From positions 109,518 to 173,517 of the forward strand of contig NZ_JAAFZU010000012.1 of assembly GCF_018263905.1 (NCBI RefSeq): a DNA stretch of 64,000 nt, written 5' to 3'. How positions within the stretch are numbered: position 1 is the first letter of the stretch; every line of letters begins with the position of its first letter. The position numbers were made by a program, and so were the translations under genes. The stretch comes from Loktanella sp. SALINAS62 (lineage in GTDB: Bacteria > Pseudomonadota > Alphaproteobacteria > Rhodobacterales > Rhodobacteraceae). Below the pieces are notes generated by a model that was not told the origin of the DNA, did no database searches, and worked only from the letters and a program-made list of their open reading frames with translations. Shown one piece after another: positions 53,916 to 63,979 of this stretch.

Positions 53916-54161
53916 ATGAGTAGCAACGACAATTCCAATCTGCTTGGAATCAGTAGCCGATCCCGGCTTGCCGGCGATGTGACGATGCTGATGCTGCGGG
54001 GCGCAGGATATGCGCTGGTCGTGGTGCTGGCGATCTGGGCGACGATTGCGATCATCGCCTTTGTCGGCCGTGCCCTGCCCGAAGAAAGCAGGCAGCAACC
54101 CGACCCGACGCCGCTGTCTTCACATATGACGATCCCCGCACCGGCAGTCGTGCAGGTCTGA
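53916..54161 (+). CDS. pufX: PufX, reaction-centre/LH1 ring-opening protein
   Basis: 81 residues with one membrane helix. The position directly after pufM, the MLMLRGAGYALVVVLAIWA helix with a Gly-rich start, and the interface tail FVGRALPEESRQ closely parallel Rhodobacter PufX (VGRMLPIQ..). PufX keeps a gap in the LH1 ring for quinone exchange and promotes dimers. A PufC tetraheme cytochrome would be four times longer with CxxCH motifs; none exist here. CAAGGAGCACGCGAT precedes the ATG. Confidence 0.85.
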   Translation: MSSNDNSNLLGISSRSRLAGDVTMLMLRGAGYALVVVLAIWATIAIIAFVGRALPEESRQQPDPTPLSSHMTIPAPAVVQV

Positions 54162-54169
54162 TAAGAATT

Positions 54170-54198
54170 CCCGGGCCGACAGCTCATGTCAGCCCGGG
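54170..54198 (+). terminator. hairpin immediately after pufX
   Basis: CCCGGGCCGAC (54170-54180) pairs with GTCAGCCCGGG (54188-54198) with one mismatch and a seven-base loop. No T-run; more likely a 3'-end protecting structure than a complete terminator. Confidence 0.55.
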
Positions 54199-54290
54199 AC
54201 AGGGATCGGATGGCGGTTAAACGCTGTTCCGGTCGGTGCCATGCTTTCCCGGCGACGGCACCTGTTCCCGTCCTGTTGGCTACAGGGCTT

Positions 54291-54318
54291 GGGCGTCGTC
54301 GGTCAGCCGACGACGCCC
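54291..54318 (+). terminator. puf operon terminator candidate
   Basis: A 12-bp perfect stem GGGCGTCGTCGG / CCGACGACGCCC with a TCAG loop, followed by GTTCATATCC. The T-run is poor but the stem is very strong. Confidence 0.6.
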
Positions 54319-54344
54319 GTTCATATCCTAACACATGATGACCG

Positions 54345-54362
54345 TGTTTCGCATGCGAAACA
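54345..54362. promoter_or_regulatory. 18-bp perfect palindrome TGTTTCGCATGCGAAACA
   Basis: Perfectly self-complementary over 18 bases, about 190 bases ahead of the SPFH gene. It also formally fits TGT-N12-ACA, although without the TGTCA dyad of the other operators here. Probably a binding site for a dimeric regulator. Confidence 0.6.
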
Positions 54363-54555
54363 TATTATGTCATAAAGACGCGTGGATGGGGCACCGGGTA
54401 AGGATTGTCTGAACAATGCGCCCGCATGGCGCGGCCTGAATTCGTTGTGGTAAATTCCGCGCGGGCCGATCAGGGATCGGCGCACGCAGCAACGCCACAG
54501 ATTGCAACGCCGGGACCGGCTGGATACCCTTTGCAAAAGTGCAGGGGGTAGACGC

Positions 54556-55446
54556 ATGATCGAAGACACCGTTTCACAGTTTCTAGGCCAGAACCTTGTT
54601 CTGATCTTGCTTGCGGTGTTCTTGATCGCCTGCATTCTGGCGGGCGTGCGGATCGTTCCGCAGTCGGAAAAATTCGTCGTGGAACGTTTGGGCCGGTTGC
54701 GGTCCGTGTTGGGGCCGGGGATCAATTTCATCATCCCGTTTATGGATCAGGTCAAACACCGGATTAGCATTTTGGAACGCCAATTGCCCAGCATGCAGCA
54801 GGATGCGATCACGTCCGACAACGTGTTGGTTCAGGTTGAAACCAGCGTGTTCTACCGGATCATCGAACCTGAAAAGACGGTTTACCGTATCCGCGACGTC
54901 GACGGCGCCATCGGCACCACGGTCGCGGGCATCGTCCGGTCAGAGGTTGGCCGGATGGAACTGGATCAGGTGCAGTCGAACCGGTCCAGCGTCATTGCCG
55001 CCGTGCGCGACCAACTGGCCCAGCAGGTCGATGACTGGGGGATCGAGGTGACCCGCGCCGAAATTCTGGATGTAAATCTGGACGCCGCGACGCGGGCGGC
55101 CATGTTGCAGCAGCTGAACGCCGAACGCGCCCGCCGCGCGCAGGTCACAGAAGCCGAAGGGCGCAAGCGGTCTGTCGAATTGCAGGCCGACGCCGATCTT
55201 TATGCCGCAGAGCAGGAAGCAAAAGCGCGCCGCGTTCTGGCCGATGCAGAAGCTTATGCCACGCAGGTTGTCGCGGTTGCCATCGCGGAAAACGGATTGG
55301 AAGCAGCGCAATATCAGGTGGCACTGAAACAGGTCGAAGCCCTGAACAAACTGGGATCTGGCCCAGGCAAACAGACGATCATTCTGCCCGCCGATGCGGT
55401 CGAGGCGTTCGGCAACGCATTCAAGATGCTGAAGGGTGTGCGCTGA
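54556..55446 (+). CDS. SPFH/band 7 domain protein (QmcA/stomatin-like)
   Basis: 296 residues: an N-terminal membrane anchor (LVLILLAVFLIACILAGV), then the band 7 core VPQSEKFVVERLGRLRSVLGPG, DNVLVQVETSVFYRI, and a long Ala/Glu/Arg coiled coil AERARRAQVTEAEGRKRSVE. Such proteins form large membrane-bound oligomers that organise proteases and lipid domains. It overlaps the NfeD-like gene by one base, the usual stomatin/NfeD pair. ATG 54556 behind AGGGGGTAGACGC. Confidence 0.93.
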   Translation: MIEDTVSQFLGQNLVLILLAVFLIACILAGVRIVPQSEKFVVERLGRLRSVLGPGINFIIPFMDQVKHRISILERQLPSMQQDAITSDNVLVQVETSVFYRIIEPEKTVYRIRDVDGAIGTTVAGIVRSEVGRMELDQVQSNRSSVIAAVRDQLAQQVDDWGIEVTRAEILDVNLDAATRAAMLQQLNAERARRAQVTEAEGRKRSVELQADADLYAAEQEAKARRVLADAEAYATQVVAVAIAENGLEAAQYQVALKQVEALNKLGSGPGKQTIILPADAVEAFGNAFKMLKGVR

Positions 55447-55715
55447 TGCCGCTCTGGTCGATCTGGTGGGTCTGGATGTCCGCAGCACTGGCGCTGGCAA
55501 CGCTGGAAGTCATGGTCCCGGGTTACATCTTTTTGGGGTTTGCCGCCGGGGCTGCCGTGACAGGGGTAATCCTGCTGGTGGCGGATATCGCGTCGCTGCC
55601 GGTCGTTCTTGTGATCTTTGCGGTGCTGTCAGGGGTCGCTTATCTGGGTGCGCGCCGCGTCTTTGGCATTCCGGGCAACAAGCCCAAGGTTTGGGACCGG
55701 GATATCAACGACTGA
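55446..55715 (+). CDS. NfeD-like membrane protein (short form)
   Basis: 89 residues with two to three membrane segments (WWVWMSAALALATLEVMVPGY, FLGFAAGAAVTGVILL, LPVVLVIFAVLSGVAYL). This corresponds to the membrane part of NfeD without the C-terminal OB-fold domain. The last residues are GIPGNKPKVWDRDIND. Partner of the SPFH protein; start overlaps its stop (TGATG). Confidence 0.87.
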   Translation: MPLWSIWWVWMSAALALATLEVMVPGYIFLGFAAGAAVTGVILLVADIASLPVVLVIFAVLSGVAYLGARRVFGIPGNKPKVWDRDIND

Positions 55716-55726
55716 CCTGCAATCTG

Positions 55727-55903
55727 ATGGACGACAAAAAAGGGCCCGTCGCAAAAGCGGCGGACCCCAGTGGAAGGTCGGCAGTAGATAATGCAATCGC
55801 ATCAGGGACAGAGGCAGAGATTGCAGCCGATACCTTCGACTCGGAAAAGGGTCAGACGTGGGACAGCAGGCTGGACCCGCTGTCGGACATCCGCAGGGCG
55901 TGA
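55727..55903 (+). CDS. possible small hydrophilic protein (58 residues)
   Basis: MDDKKGPVAKAADPSGRSAV, followed by an acidic Ala-rich helix and WDSRLDPLSDIRRA. Placed 11 bases after the NfeD gene but with only a weak ribosome site, and its last 52 bases overlap the opposite-strand gene. Composition is coding-like; evidence is thin. Confidence 0.3.
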   Translation: MDDKKGPVAKAADPSGRSAVDNAIASGTEAEIAADTFDSEKGQTWDSRLDPLSDIRRA

Positions 55904-56064
55904 CGGGCCAAACCGGATTTGACGCGTTCCATGTCCATCGTCATCGGTCCGGCGACCTGACAGGGGTAGCGAAAGGTCTGGCCAGCGCGTTGGATGTCGA
56001 CGCGTGCTTCGAATGCGCCGGCGGTGGCGTTGTAGCGGACGGAACCAAGGTTGATCTGTGTCAT
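55852..56064 (-). CDS. small protein of unknown function (70 residues)
   Basis: MTQINLGSVRYNATAGAFEA begins a short beta-rich protein: ARVDIQRAGQTFRYPCQVAG, then helical MDMERVKSGLARHALRMSD. CAGGAGTAACGTT is a strong ribosome site for the ATG at 56064, so the upstream in-frame extension is not needed. It looks like a conserved Rhodobacteraceae orphan. No function can be assigned. Confidence 0.75.
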   Translation of the reverse strand: MTQINLGSVRYNATAGAFEARVDIQRAGQTFRYPCQVAGPMTMDMERVKSGLARHALRMSDSGSSLLSHV

Positions 56065-56183
56065 AACGTTACTCCTGCTGAAAAGCCGGCAACATTTGTT
56101 GCCTGGCCCGCATCGTTGATTGTCAGAGTAACGGCACAGCCACCGAAAAAGTTCCAAAACAGGCAGAAAAAAGTTTACAAGCG

Positions 56184-56897
56184 CTACGAGCTATGAGCCG
56201 AAGCAAGCTCTGACAGAATCGCCTGCGCTGCTGCCTTGGGGTCATCGGACTGCCAGATCGGACGACCGACCACCAGATGGTCGGCCCCGTTCAGGATGGC
56301 GTTTGCGGGGGTTGCGACCCGCTTTTGGTCGCCAAGAGATGCCCCTGCTGGCCGGACGCCGGGGGTCACGATCAATCGGCCTGCCGATTCGGGCAGGGCG
56401 CGGATTGCCGCGGCCTCTTGTGGGGATGCGATCAATCCGTCGGCCCCGGCATCCAATGCGCGCGCGGCGCGATCAATGACCAGATCGGACACGGTGCCAG
56501 CGCGCATCAATGACGCATCCAGATCATCGCGGTCGAGCGACGTCAGGATCGTGACCGCAAGAATTTTCATGTTGCTGCCCGCAGCCCCCTGTTTTGCGGC
56601 CCGCACGACATGGGGGTCGCCATGGACGGTCAGAAAGTCGATGTCGAATTGGGTGAATCCGCGCACCGCCGCTTCGATCGTGGCGCCGATGTCGAACAGT
56701 TTCATGTCCAGAAAGATACGCTTGCCGTGTTCCTGTTTCAGTTCATTGGCAAGTGCGAGCCCACCACCCGTCAGCATCCCCAGACCGATCTTGTAGAACG
56801 ATACGGCGTCGCCCAACCGTTGGGCGATATCCATTCCGGCCAGGACATTGGGCAGATCAAGGGCTACGATCAGGCGGTCATCGGCGGGATGGGACAT
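56184..56897 (-). CDS. pyrF: orotidine 5'-phosphate decarboxylase
   Basis: 237 residues. The catalytic DxKxxD motif is in IFLDMKLFDIGATIEAAVRGF (about residue 60). RLIVALDLPN at the start, VTILTSLD, and VTPGVRPAGASLGDQKRV with the phosphate-binding GADHLVVGRPIW complete the barrel. The last step of UMP synthesis. AGGAAGCCGCC precedes the ATG. Downstream of it the small unknown gene lies on the same strand. Confidence 0.97.
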   Translation of the reverse strand: MSHPADDRLIVALDLPNVLAGMDIAQRLGDAVSFYKIGLGMLTGGGLALANELKQEHGKRIFLDMKLFDIGATIEAAVRGFTQFDIDFLTVHGDPHVVRAAKQGAAGSNMKILAVTILTSLDRDDLDASLMRAGTVSDLVIDRAARALDAGADGLIASPQEAAAIRALPESAGRLIVTPGVRPAGASLGDQKRVATPANAILNGADHLVVGRPIWQSDDPKAAAQAILSELASAHSS

Positions 56898-57048
56898 GGC
56901 GGCTTCCTTTTCATGGGTTGTTATCGTTTAGGGAAGCTGCATGAAAAGGGCAACGCAGGCTGTGTTCGCTAATTGACGGCGGATTGTCAGACCCTAATTA
57001 AACGGATAAGCGCGGTTGCGTGGGCGGCAAGTTAAAGGAAACAAGGTT

Positions 57049-57798
57049 ATGGCAAATTCTTCTGGCGCGATGTCCAGCAATCCGTTTTTCATGATCGTTG
57101 GTCTGGGGGTCGGAGCTGCGGCTTTGATCGCAATCGCGATTGCGGCAACGTCACCGACGACAGGCGATGCTGTCGGCAGCGGGCCCGAGGTTGAGGTGGT
57201 CGCGGAAGATGAAGAAGAAGCTACTGTTGATGTCGACGCCGCCGCAGACGACGAAATGGTAGAGGAAGACGCGCCCGTAGCGGAAGAGCCTGCAGAAGAC
57301 GCGCCTGCCGCGACCGAAGATGCGGATGCCGACGATGCGCCGCTAGAAACCGAAGGTGAACTGCCGCTTGATGTGTCAGAAGCAGAAGAAGAAGCGACCG
57401 ACGGCGACGTCGTCGGCTCTGAAGCGCCGGACACCAGCGAAACTATCGTCGAAACCAGCGGTAACGCGGTCACGCCCGAAGATACCGATGTCACTGTGGA
57501 AACAGTGCCTGCCGATGATGTGGATGTACCGGCGGCCGGCGACACGCTGATCCCCAATGCGAATGACGGCAATGTCGACCTGTCCGAGCCAGATGATGAC
57601 GCGTTTGTCAGCCCGGAGGTGCAGAATACGGACGTACCCGAAGACGAACAGACGCCCAGCGGGCTTGAAACCGACCTTGTCGTAGATCCTGATCGGGGCG
57701 CGGCAGGCGGGCCGGACCCCGATGGTGGCGCGGAACCGTTCTTTCCAACGCCATCCGGTCCCGAAGGTGGCGACGCGGACGCACTGACAGTCGATTGA
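57049..57798 (+). CDS. membrane-anchored, extremely acidic protein
   Basis: 249 residues: a short N-terminus, one membrane helix (FFMIVGLGVGAAALIAIAIAA, about residues 13-33), then about 215 residues dominated by Asp, Glu, Ala, Val, Thr and Pro with almost no Lys or Arg, for example VEVVAEDEEEATVDVDAAAD. It is probably disordered and facing the periplasm. No known domain. Monocistronic with AAAGGAAACAAGG ahead and a strong terminator behind. Confidence 0.75.
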   Translation: MANSSGAMSSNPFFMIVGLGVGAAALIAIAIAATSPTTGDAVGSGPEVEVVAEDEEEATVDVDAAADDEMVEEDAPVAEEPAEDAPAATEDADADDAPLETEGELPLDVSEAEEEATDGDVVGSEAPDTSETIVETSGNAVTPEDTDVTVETVPADDVDVPAAGDTLIPNANDGNVDLSEPDDDAFVSPEVQNTDVPEDEQTPSGLETDLVVDPDRGAAGGPDPDGGAEPFFPTPSGPEGGDADALTVD

Positions 57799-57804
57799 TC
57801 CCAT

Positions 57805-57834
57805 AAAAACGCGGCCCCGGTGGGCCGCGTTTTT
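57805..57834 (+). terminator. rho-independent terminator of the acidic-protein gene
   Basis: AAAAACGCGGCCC / GGGCCGCGTTTTT, a perfect 13-bp stem (57805-57817 with 57822-57834) with a four-base loop and flanking A/T runs. Confidence 0.95.
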
Positions 57835-57858
57835 CATGACAGCACACCCTGCGGCGAT

Positions 57859-57887
57859 CTTGCAACAGGGTCAGTCGCCCCCCATCT
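57859..57887 (+). promoter_or_regulatory. sigma-32 (RpoH)-type heat-shock promoter of clpB
   Basis: CTTGCA (57859-57864), a 15-base spacer and CCCCATCT (57880-57887) match the RpoH consensus CTTGAA / CCCCATnT with one mismatch. It lies about 70 bases ahead of the clpB ATG. Confidence 0.75.
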
Positions 57888-57959
57888 TTCTGTAGAGGTC
57901 CGAACCGGACGTGCCGCAAAGCGGGCGCCCCTTGTCGGATGCTTTACAGGAGAGACGAC

Positions 57960-60569
<2,610 letters not shown>

Positions 60570-60575
60570 CCAGAC

Positions 60576-60606
60576 AAATGGCGGGGCATGCCCCGCCATT
60601 TTCTTT
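60576..60606 (+). terminator. clpB terminator
   Basis: Perfect palindrome AAATGGCGGGGCA / TGCCCCGCCATTT (60576-60601) running into TTCTTTT, six bases past the clpB stop. Confidence 0.92.
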
Positions 60607-60686
60607 TCCGGCTGTGCATGATGACCCGTGTGGGAACCCGCGCCATGGCTTATGTATTTGTCCAGAACCCTGAACGGAGCCGACCG

Positions 60687-61415
60687 ATGATGCGACCATT
60701 CCTTACGTCTACCATGCTTGCTGCGATGCTTGGCCTGTCGGCCTGTGATGACGCGCCGACACTGGTGTCTGATACGCAGGTTGCACAGATGGGCCTGCAG
60801 GAATGGGAACAGATCACGTCGTCGATGCCCGCATCGACCAATGCTGAATATCAGCGGCGGCTGGACCGTGTGACACGTCGTTTGCTGAATGCTGCGGGGG
60901 AAAACCCCGCCGACTGGCGCTGGCAGGTGTTTCAAAGCGGTCAGCCGAACGCCTTTGCCTTGCCCGGCAACCGGATCGGTGTGTTCAGCGGAATGATGCA
61001 GATTGCAAACACCGATGCGCAACTGGCAGCGGTTGTCGGCCACGAGATCGGGCATTTGCAGGCCAATCACAGTGCGGAACGCGTTTCGGCGCAGATTGCC
61101 AGTGAATTGGGGCTGAGTGTTCTGGATGCTGCCTTGGGTGCCGGAGAGGTCGTGGGACGCGAACAGATCGGGTCAGCGCTGGGCATGGGGCTGAACTATG
61201 GCGTACTGTTGCCCTATTCGCGCCGGAACGAACTGGAAGCCGACCGTCTGGGTATCGAGTTGATGAATCAGGCAGGTTACGATCCGAATGCAGCGCTGCG
61301 GTTTTGGGAAAGCATGGCGCGGGCCAATGCCAATCGCGGGCCTGCGTTCCTGACGACCCATCCGGCGCCGGAATCCCGGATTGCCCAGATCGAAGAAATC
61401 ATTGCCGCGCTTTAG
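60687..61415 (+). CDS. M48 family metalloprotease lipoprotein
   Basis: 242 residues. Signal MMRPFLTSTMLAAMLGLSAC contains a lipobox (LSAC), so the protein is lipid-anchored in the periplasm. The zinc motif VVGHEIGHLQANHSAERVS (HExxH) is at about residue 133 and the third-ligand region NELEADRLGIELM at about residue 185. It resembles the LoiP/YcaL/BepA group that degrades or assembles outer-membrane proteins. CGGAGCCGACC precedes the two adjacent ATGs; longer extensions run into the clpB terminator. Confidence 0.93.
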   Translation: MMRPFLTSTMLAAMLGLSACDDAPTLVSDTQVAQMGLQEWEQITSSMPASTNAEYQRRLDRVTRRLLNAAGENPADWRWQVFQSGQPNAFALPGNRIGVFSGMMQIANTDAQLAAVVGHEIGHLQANHSAERVSAQIASELGLSVLDAALGAGEVVGREQIGSALGMGLNYGVLLPYSRRNELEADRLGIELMNQAGYDPNAALRFWESMARANANRGPAFLTTHPAPESRIAQIEEIIAAL

Positions 61416-61434
61416 TCAGGCCGGTGGCTGAACG

Positions 61435-61466
61435 AAAAAAGGCCCCGGTGTGAACCGGGGCCTTTT
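61435..61466. terminator. bidirectional terminator between convergent genes
   Basis: AAAAAAGGCCCCGGT / ACCGGGGCCTTTT around a GTGA loop (stem 61441-61449 with 61454-61462). Serves the M48 gene on the plus strand and the fasciclin gene on the minus strand. Confidence 0.92.
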
Positions 61467-61485
61467 CGCGTCAACAATGGGTTGA

Positions 61486-61968
61486 TTACATCGGTGGCAT
61501 GATGACGGTGTCGATCACGTGGATCACACCGTTGGTTGCTGCGATGTCTGCGGTCGTGACGGTCGCGTCGTTGACCATGACAGCGTCACCGACGCTGATC
61601 GTCACATCCGCACCGTTTACGGTGGTTGCGGTCATGCCATCGGACAGGTCCGTGGACATCACGGCGCCCGGGACCACATGATAGGTCAGGATCGCGGCGA
61701 GTGCTTCTGGATCTTCCAGCAGACCTTCGACCGTGCCTTCGGGCAGGGCGGCAAAGGCTTCGTCCGTGGGTGCAAACACGGTGAACGGGCCTTCGCCCTT
61801 CAGCGTTTCGACCAGACCGGCGGCTTCGACGGCGGCGACCAGCGTGGTAAAGTTACCGGCTTCGACGGCGGTATCGACGATATCCATTTCTGCGGCATGG
61901 GCGGCGGCGAATGCGCCGGTTCCCAGTGTCATCAAGGCAGCGGTCGTCATAAATGTACGGCGTAGCAT
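61486..61968 (-). CDS. secreted fasciclin (FAS1) domain protein
   Basis: 160 residues: signal peptide [20 protein letters not shown] (cleavage near AAHAAE), then one FAS1 domain with its H1 and H2 segments: [20 protein letters not shown] and [15 protein letters not shown], ending [18 protein letters not shown]1 domains mediate adhesion or bind small molecules. CAGGAGATGACACT lies ahead of the ATG at 61968. Single gene between its terminator and a long upstream region. Confidence 0.94.
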   Translation of the reverse strand: MLRRTFMTTAALMTLGTGAFAAAHAAEMDIVDTAVEAGNFTTLVAAVEAAGLVETLKGEGPFTVFAPTDEAFAALPEGTVEGLLEDPEALAAILTYHVVPGAVMSTDLSDGMTATTVNGADVTISVGDAVMVNDATVTTADIAATNGVIHVIDTVIMPPM

Positions 61969-62268
61969 AGTGTCATCTCCTGTTGAAGAATTTGGCAGCA
62001 TTGGCTGCGAACCACAGCTAGGTGCGCGTTCGGAAAAAACATCAGGGCATCTGCGACGCCTTGTCACTTTTCAATGGCCACGACGCGACTAAGCCAGATC
62101 AGTTTTTTTCTTCAAGTCGCGGGTTCGTGACCTGACGTGATCCGGCGTGAATGGCCGGATCGGTGCAACCGGGTTTTCGTTACAACATGCTGCTGGGATC
62201 GTGAGAAACCTTTCAGCGGTTTGTCACGTATATAAGGGACGGAACGAGCATTATAGATGGAGTACCGC
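61969..62268. other. 300-base divergent regulatory region fasciclin/msrP
   Basis: It contains TTTTTTT at 62104 on the plus strand and a perfect inverted repeat GATCCGGC-N7-GCCGGATC (62139-62146 with 62154-62161), a candidate operator or hairpin. CACGTATATAAGGGACGG nearer msrP may contain its -10. No gene or RNA is recognisable. Confidence 0.55.
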
Positions 62269-63168
62269 ATGGCCTATCGCTGGAAGAACGACCTGACTGC
62301 CGCAGACGTCACACCCAAAGCCGCCTTTCTGAACAGGCGGCAGATGATCGCGGGAACGGCAGGTCTGGGGGCGATCGCGTATGCGGGTGGGGCACAGGCG
62401 CAGGATGCGCTGGAACCCAACACGCTGGAAGAGATCACGACCTACAACAACTTTTACGAATTCGGCACCGGCAAGACCGATCCCGCGCAGAATGCCAGCG
62501 CCATGGTCATCGACCCTTGGACCGTGACGGTAGACGGTTTGGTCGACAATCCCGGTGACTATGATTTTGCAGACCTTCTGGATGGGCTGACGACCGAAGA
62601 ACGGATCTACCGGTTCCGCTGTGTCGAAGCGTGGTCGATGGTCATTCCGTGGAACGGCATCGAACTGGCCGACATTCTGGACAAGGTCGGGGTGCAGGCT
62701 AATGCGCAATACGTCCGGTTCGAAACCGTGGTGCAGCCCGAAAACATGCCGGGCGTGCGCAGGGGTGTCATCGACTTTCCCTATATCGAAGCGTTGCGAC
62801 TGGACGAAGCGCGCCACCCGCTGACCCTGATGGCGACGGGCATTTACGGCGAACCGATGCCAAAACAGAACGGCGCGCCGATGCGTCTGGTGGTGCCGTG
62901 GAAATATGGTTTCAAATCGATCAAGTCGATCGTGCGGATCACCTTGACCGAAGAACAGCCCGTCAACACATGGCAGGACATCAACGCGCGGGAATACGGG
63001 TTCTACGCCAACGTGAATCCGAACGTGGATCACCCGCGCTGGCCTCAGGGGTCCGAACGCCGGATCGGCGGCGGCCTGTTCAGTGCGCGGCAGGACACGC
63101 TGATGTTCAACGGCTATGACGAGGTTGCCGACCTTTATGCCGGCATGGACCTGAGCGTCGATTACTGA
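62269..63168 (+). CDS. msrP: protein-methionine-sulfoxide reductase catalytic subunit MsrP
   Basis: 299 residues. A twin-arginine signal [20 protein letters not shown] directs a folded, cofactor-loaded enzyme to the periplasm. The molybdopterin domain shows [20 protein letters not shown], whose Cys is the Mo ligand, plus [20 protein letters not shown] and [16 protein letters not shown]. It repairs oxidised methionines in envelope proteins. GGAG stands seven bases before the ATG at 62269, which is preferred to an ATG four codons upstream. msrQ starts in its stop. Confidence 0.95.
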   Translation: MAYRWKNDLTAADVTPKAAFLNRRQMIAGTAGLGAIAYAGGAQAQDALEPNTLEEITTYNNFYEFGTGKTDPAQNASAMVIDPWTVTVDGLVDNPGDYDFADLLDGLTTEERIYRFRCVEAWSMVIPWNGIELADILDKVGVQANAQYVRFETVVQPENMPGVRRGVIDFPYIEALRLDEARHPLTLMATGIYGEPMPKQNGAPMRLVVPWKYGFKSIKSIVRITLTEEQPVNTWQDINAREYGFYANVNPNVDHPRWPQGSERRIGGGLFSARQDTLMFNGYDEVADLYAGMDLSVDY

Positions 63169-63803
63169 TGACCCTGTCGCAACGCATCAACGGGGGGCTG
63201 CGGCGCGTGCCGGCGTGGCCTCTCTATATACTGACTGCGGTCTACACGGCGTGGATGTTCTGGCTGGCGGCCAGCGGGCAGCTGGGCGTGGAACCGATCA
63301 ACACGCTGGAACGCGAATACGGAGAAGCCGCGCTGATCCTGCTGATCGTCGGATTGGTGGTCACGCCGCTGCGGGACTGGACGGGAATCAGCCTGGTCAA
63401 GTTCCGCCGCGCCATCGGGCTGTCGGCGTTCTTTCTGGTGGTCGCACATTTCGCTGTGTTTGCCGTGCTGGACGTGCAGTCGCTGGGACGGGTCGTGACC
63501 GAAGTCGTGAAACGCCCCTATGTCACCGTGGGCTTTGCCGCATTCGTGCTGCTGATTCCGCTGGCGGTGACGTCCAACAACCGCAGCATCCGCAAACTTG
63601 GCCCGGTGCGCTGGCGCAACCTGCATAAACTGACCTACCCGGCTGCCGTTCTGGGGGGGCTCCATTACATCTGGCTGGTCAAAGGATGGCCGATCGAACC
63701 CTTTGTCTACATGGGGGCGATTCTGGTGCTGTTGGTCGTGCGACTGAAATGGGCGCGGATTCGTGCGTGGATGGGTCAGAATCTGGGGTCGGCAAAGGCC
63801 TGA
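63168..63803 (+). CDS. msrQ: MsrQ heme-binding membrane subunit
   Basis: 211 residues with about six membrane helices. Ferric-reductase-like features: LILLIVGLVVTPLRDWTGI, FRRAIGLSAFFLVVAHFAVFAVLD and WRNLHKLTYPAAVLGGLHYIWLVKG with the heme-binding histidines. It passes electrons from the quinone pool to MsrP. Overlaps msrP by one base. Confidence 0.94.
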   Translation: MTLSQRINGGLRRVPAWPLYILTAVYTAWMFWLAASGQLGVEPINTLEREYGEAALILLIVGLVVTPLRDWTGISLVKFRRAIGLSAFFLVVAHFAVFAVLDVQSLGRVVTEVVKRPYVTVGFAAFVLLIPLAVTSNNRSIRKLGPVRWRNLHKLTYPAAVLGGLHYIWLVKGWPIEPFVYMGAILVLLVVRLKWARIRAWMGQNLGSAKA

Positions 63804-63835
63804 TCGCTTCTGCGTCCAAGCTCACGCAATAGAGA

Positions 63836-63858
63836 GGTCATATTCTTTCGATATGACC
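63836..63858. promoter_or_regulatory. inverted repeat GGTCATAT-N7-ATATGACC
   Basis: A perfect 8-bp inverted repeat 33 bases past msrQ. Without a T-run it is a weak terminator; it could equally be an operator. The remaining sequence to the window end contains no coding region. Confidence 0.45.
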
Positions 63859-63950
63859 CTAGGTCCGAGAACGGAAATTCCGCTAAGACTAGGTAAACAC
63901 GGGAAAATCAGCTTTTTCGGGAAAAATGCGAAGTTTTTGTAAAAAGGTGC

Positions 63951-63979
63951 TTGCGGCGGTTCGTTACTAACCGTAGAAG
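63951..63979 (+). promoter_or_regulatory. strong promoter at the right edge, possibly of an rRNA operon
   Basis: TTGCGG (63951-63956), a 17-base spacer and TAGAAG (63974-63979) follow an A/T-rich stretch (63921-63946) that resembles an UP element, and precede a GC-rich CCCCCTCACCGG discriminator. This layout is typical of stringently controlled rRNA promoters in the family. The gene itself lies outside the window. Confidence 0.45.

Larger units (their letters stand above)
54162..54555. other. 394-base non-coding region after the puf operon
   Basis: It holds no credible gene. It contains an imperfect hairpin right after pufX (54170-54198), a perfect 12-bp terminator-like stem (54291-54318), an 18-bp perfect palindrome (54345-54362), a small inverted repeat ATTGT-CTGA-ACAAT (54404-54417) and the promoter/leader of the SPFH gene. 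Confidence 0.7.

Noticed and set aside
53916..54161. Gene after pufM as a truncated pufC
   Set aside because: No CxxCH heme motifs and no signal peptide; the membrane helix plus VGRxLP tail fit PufX.
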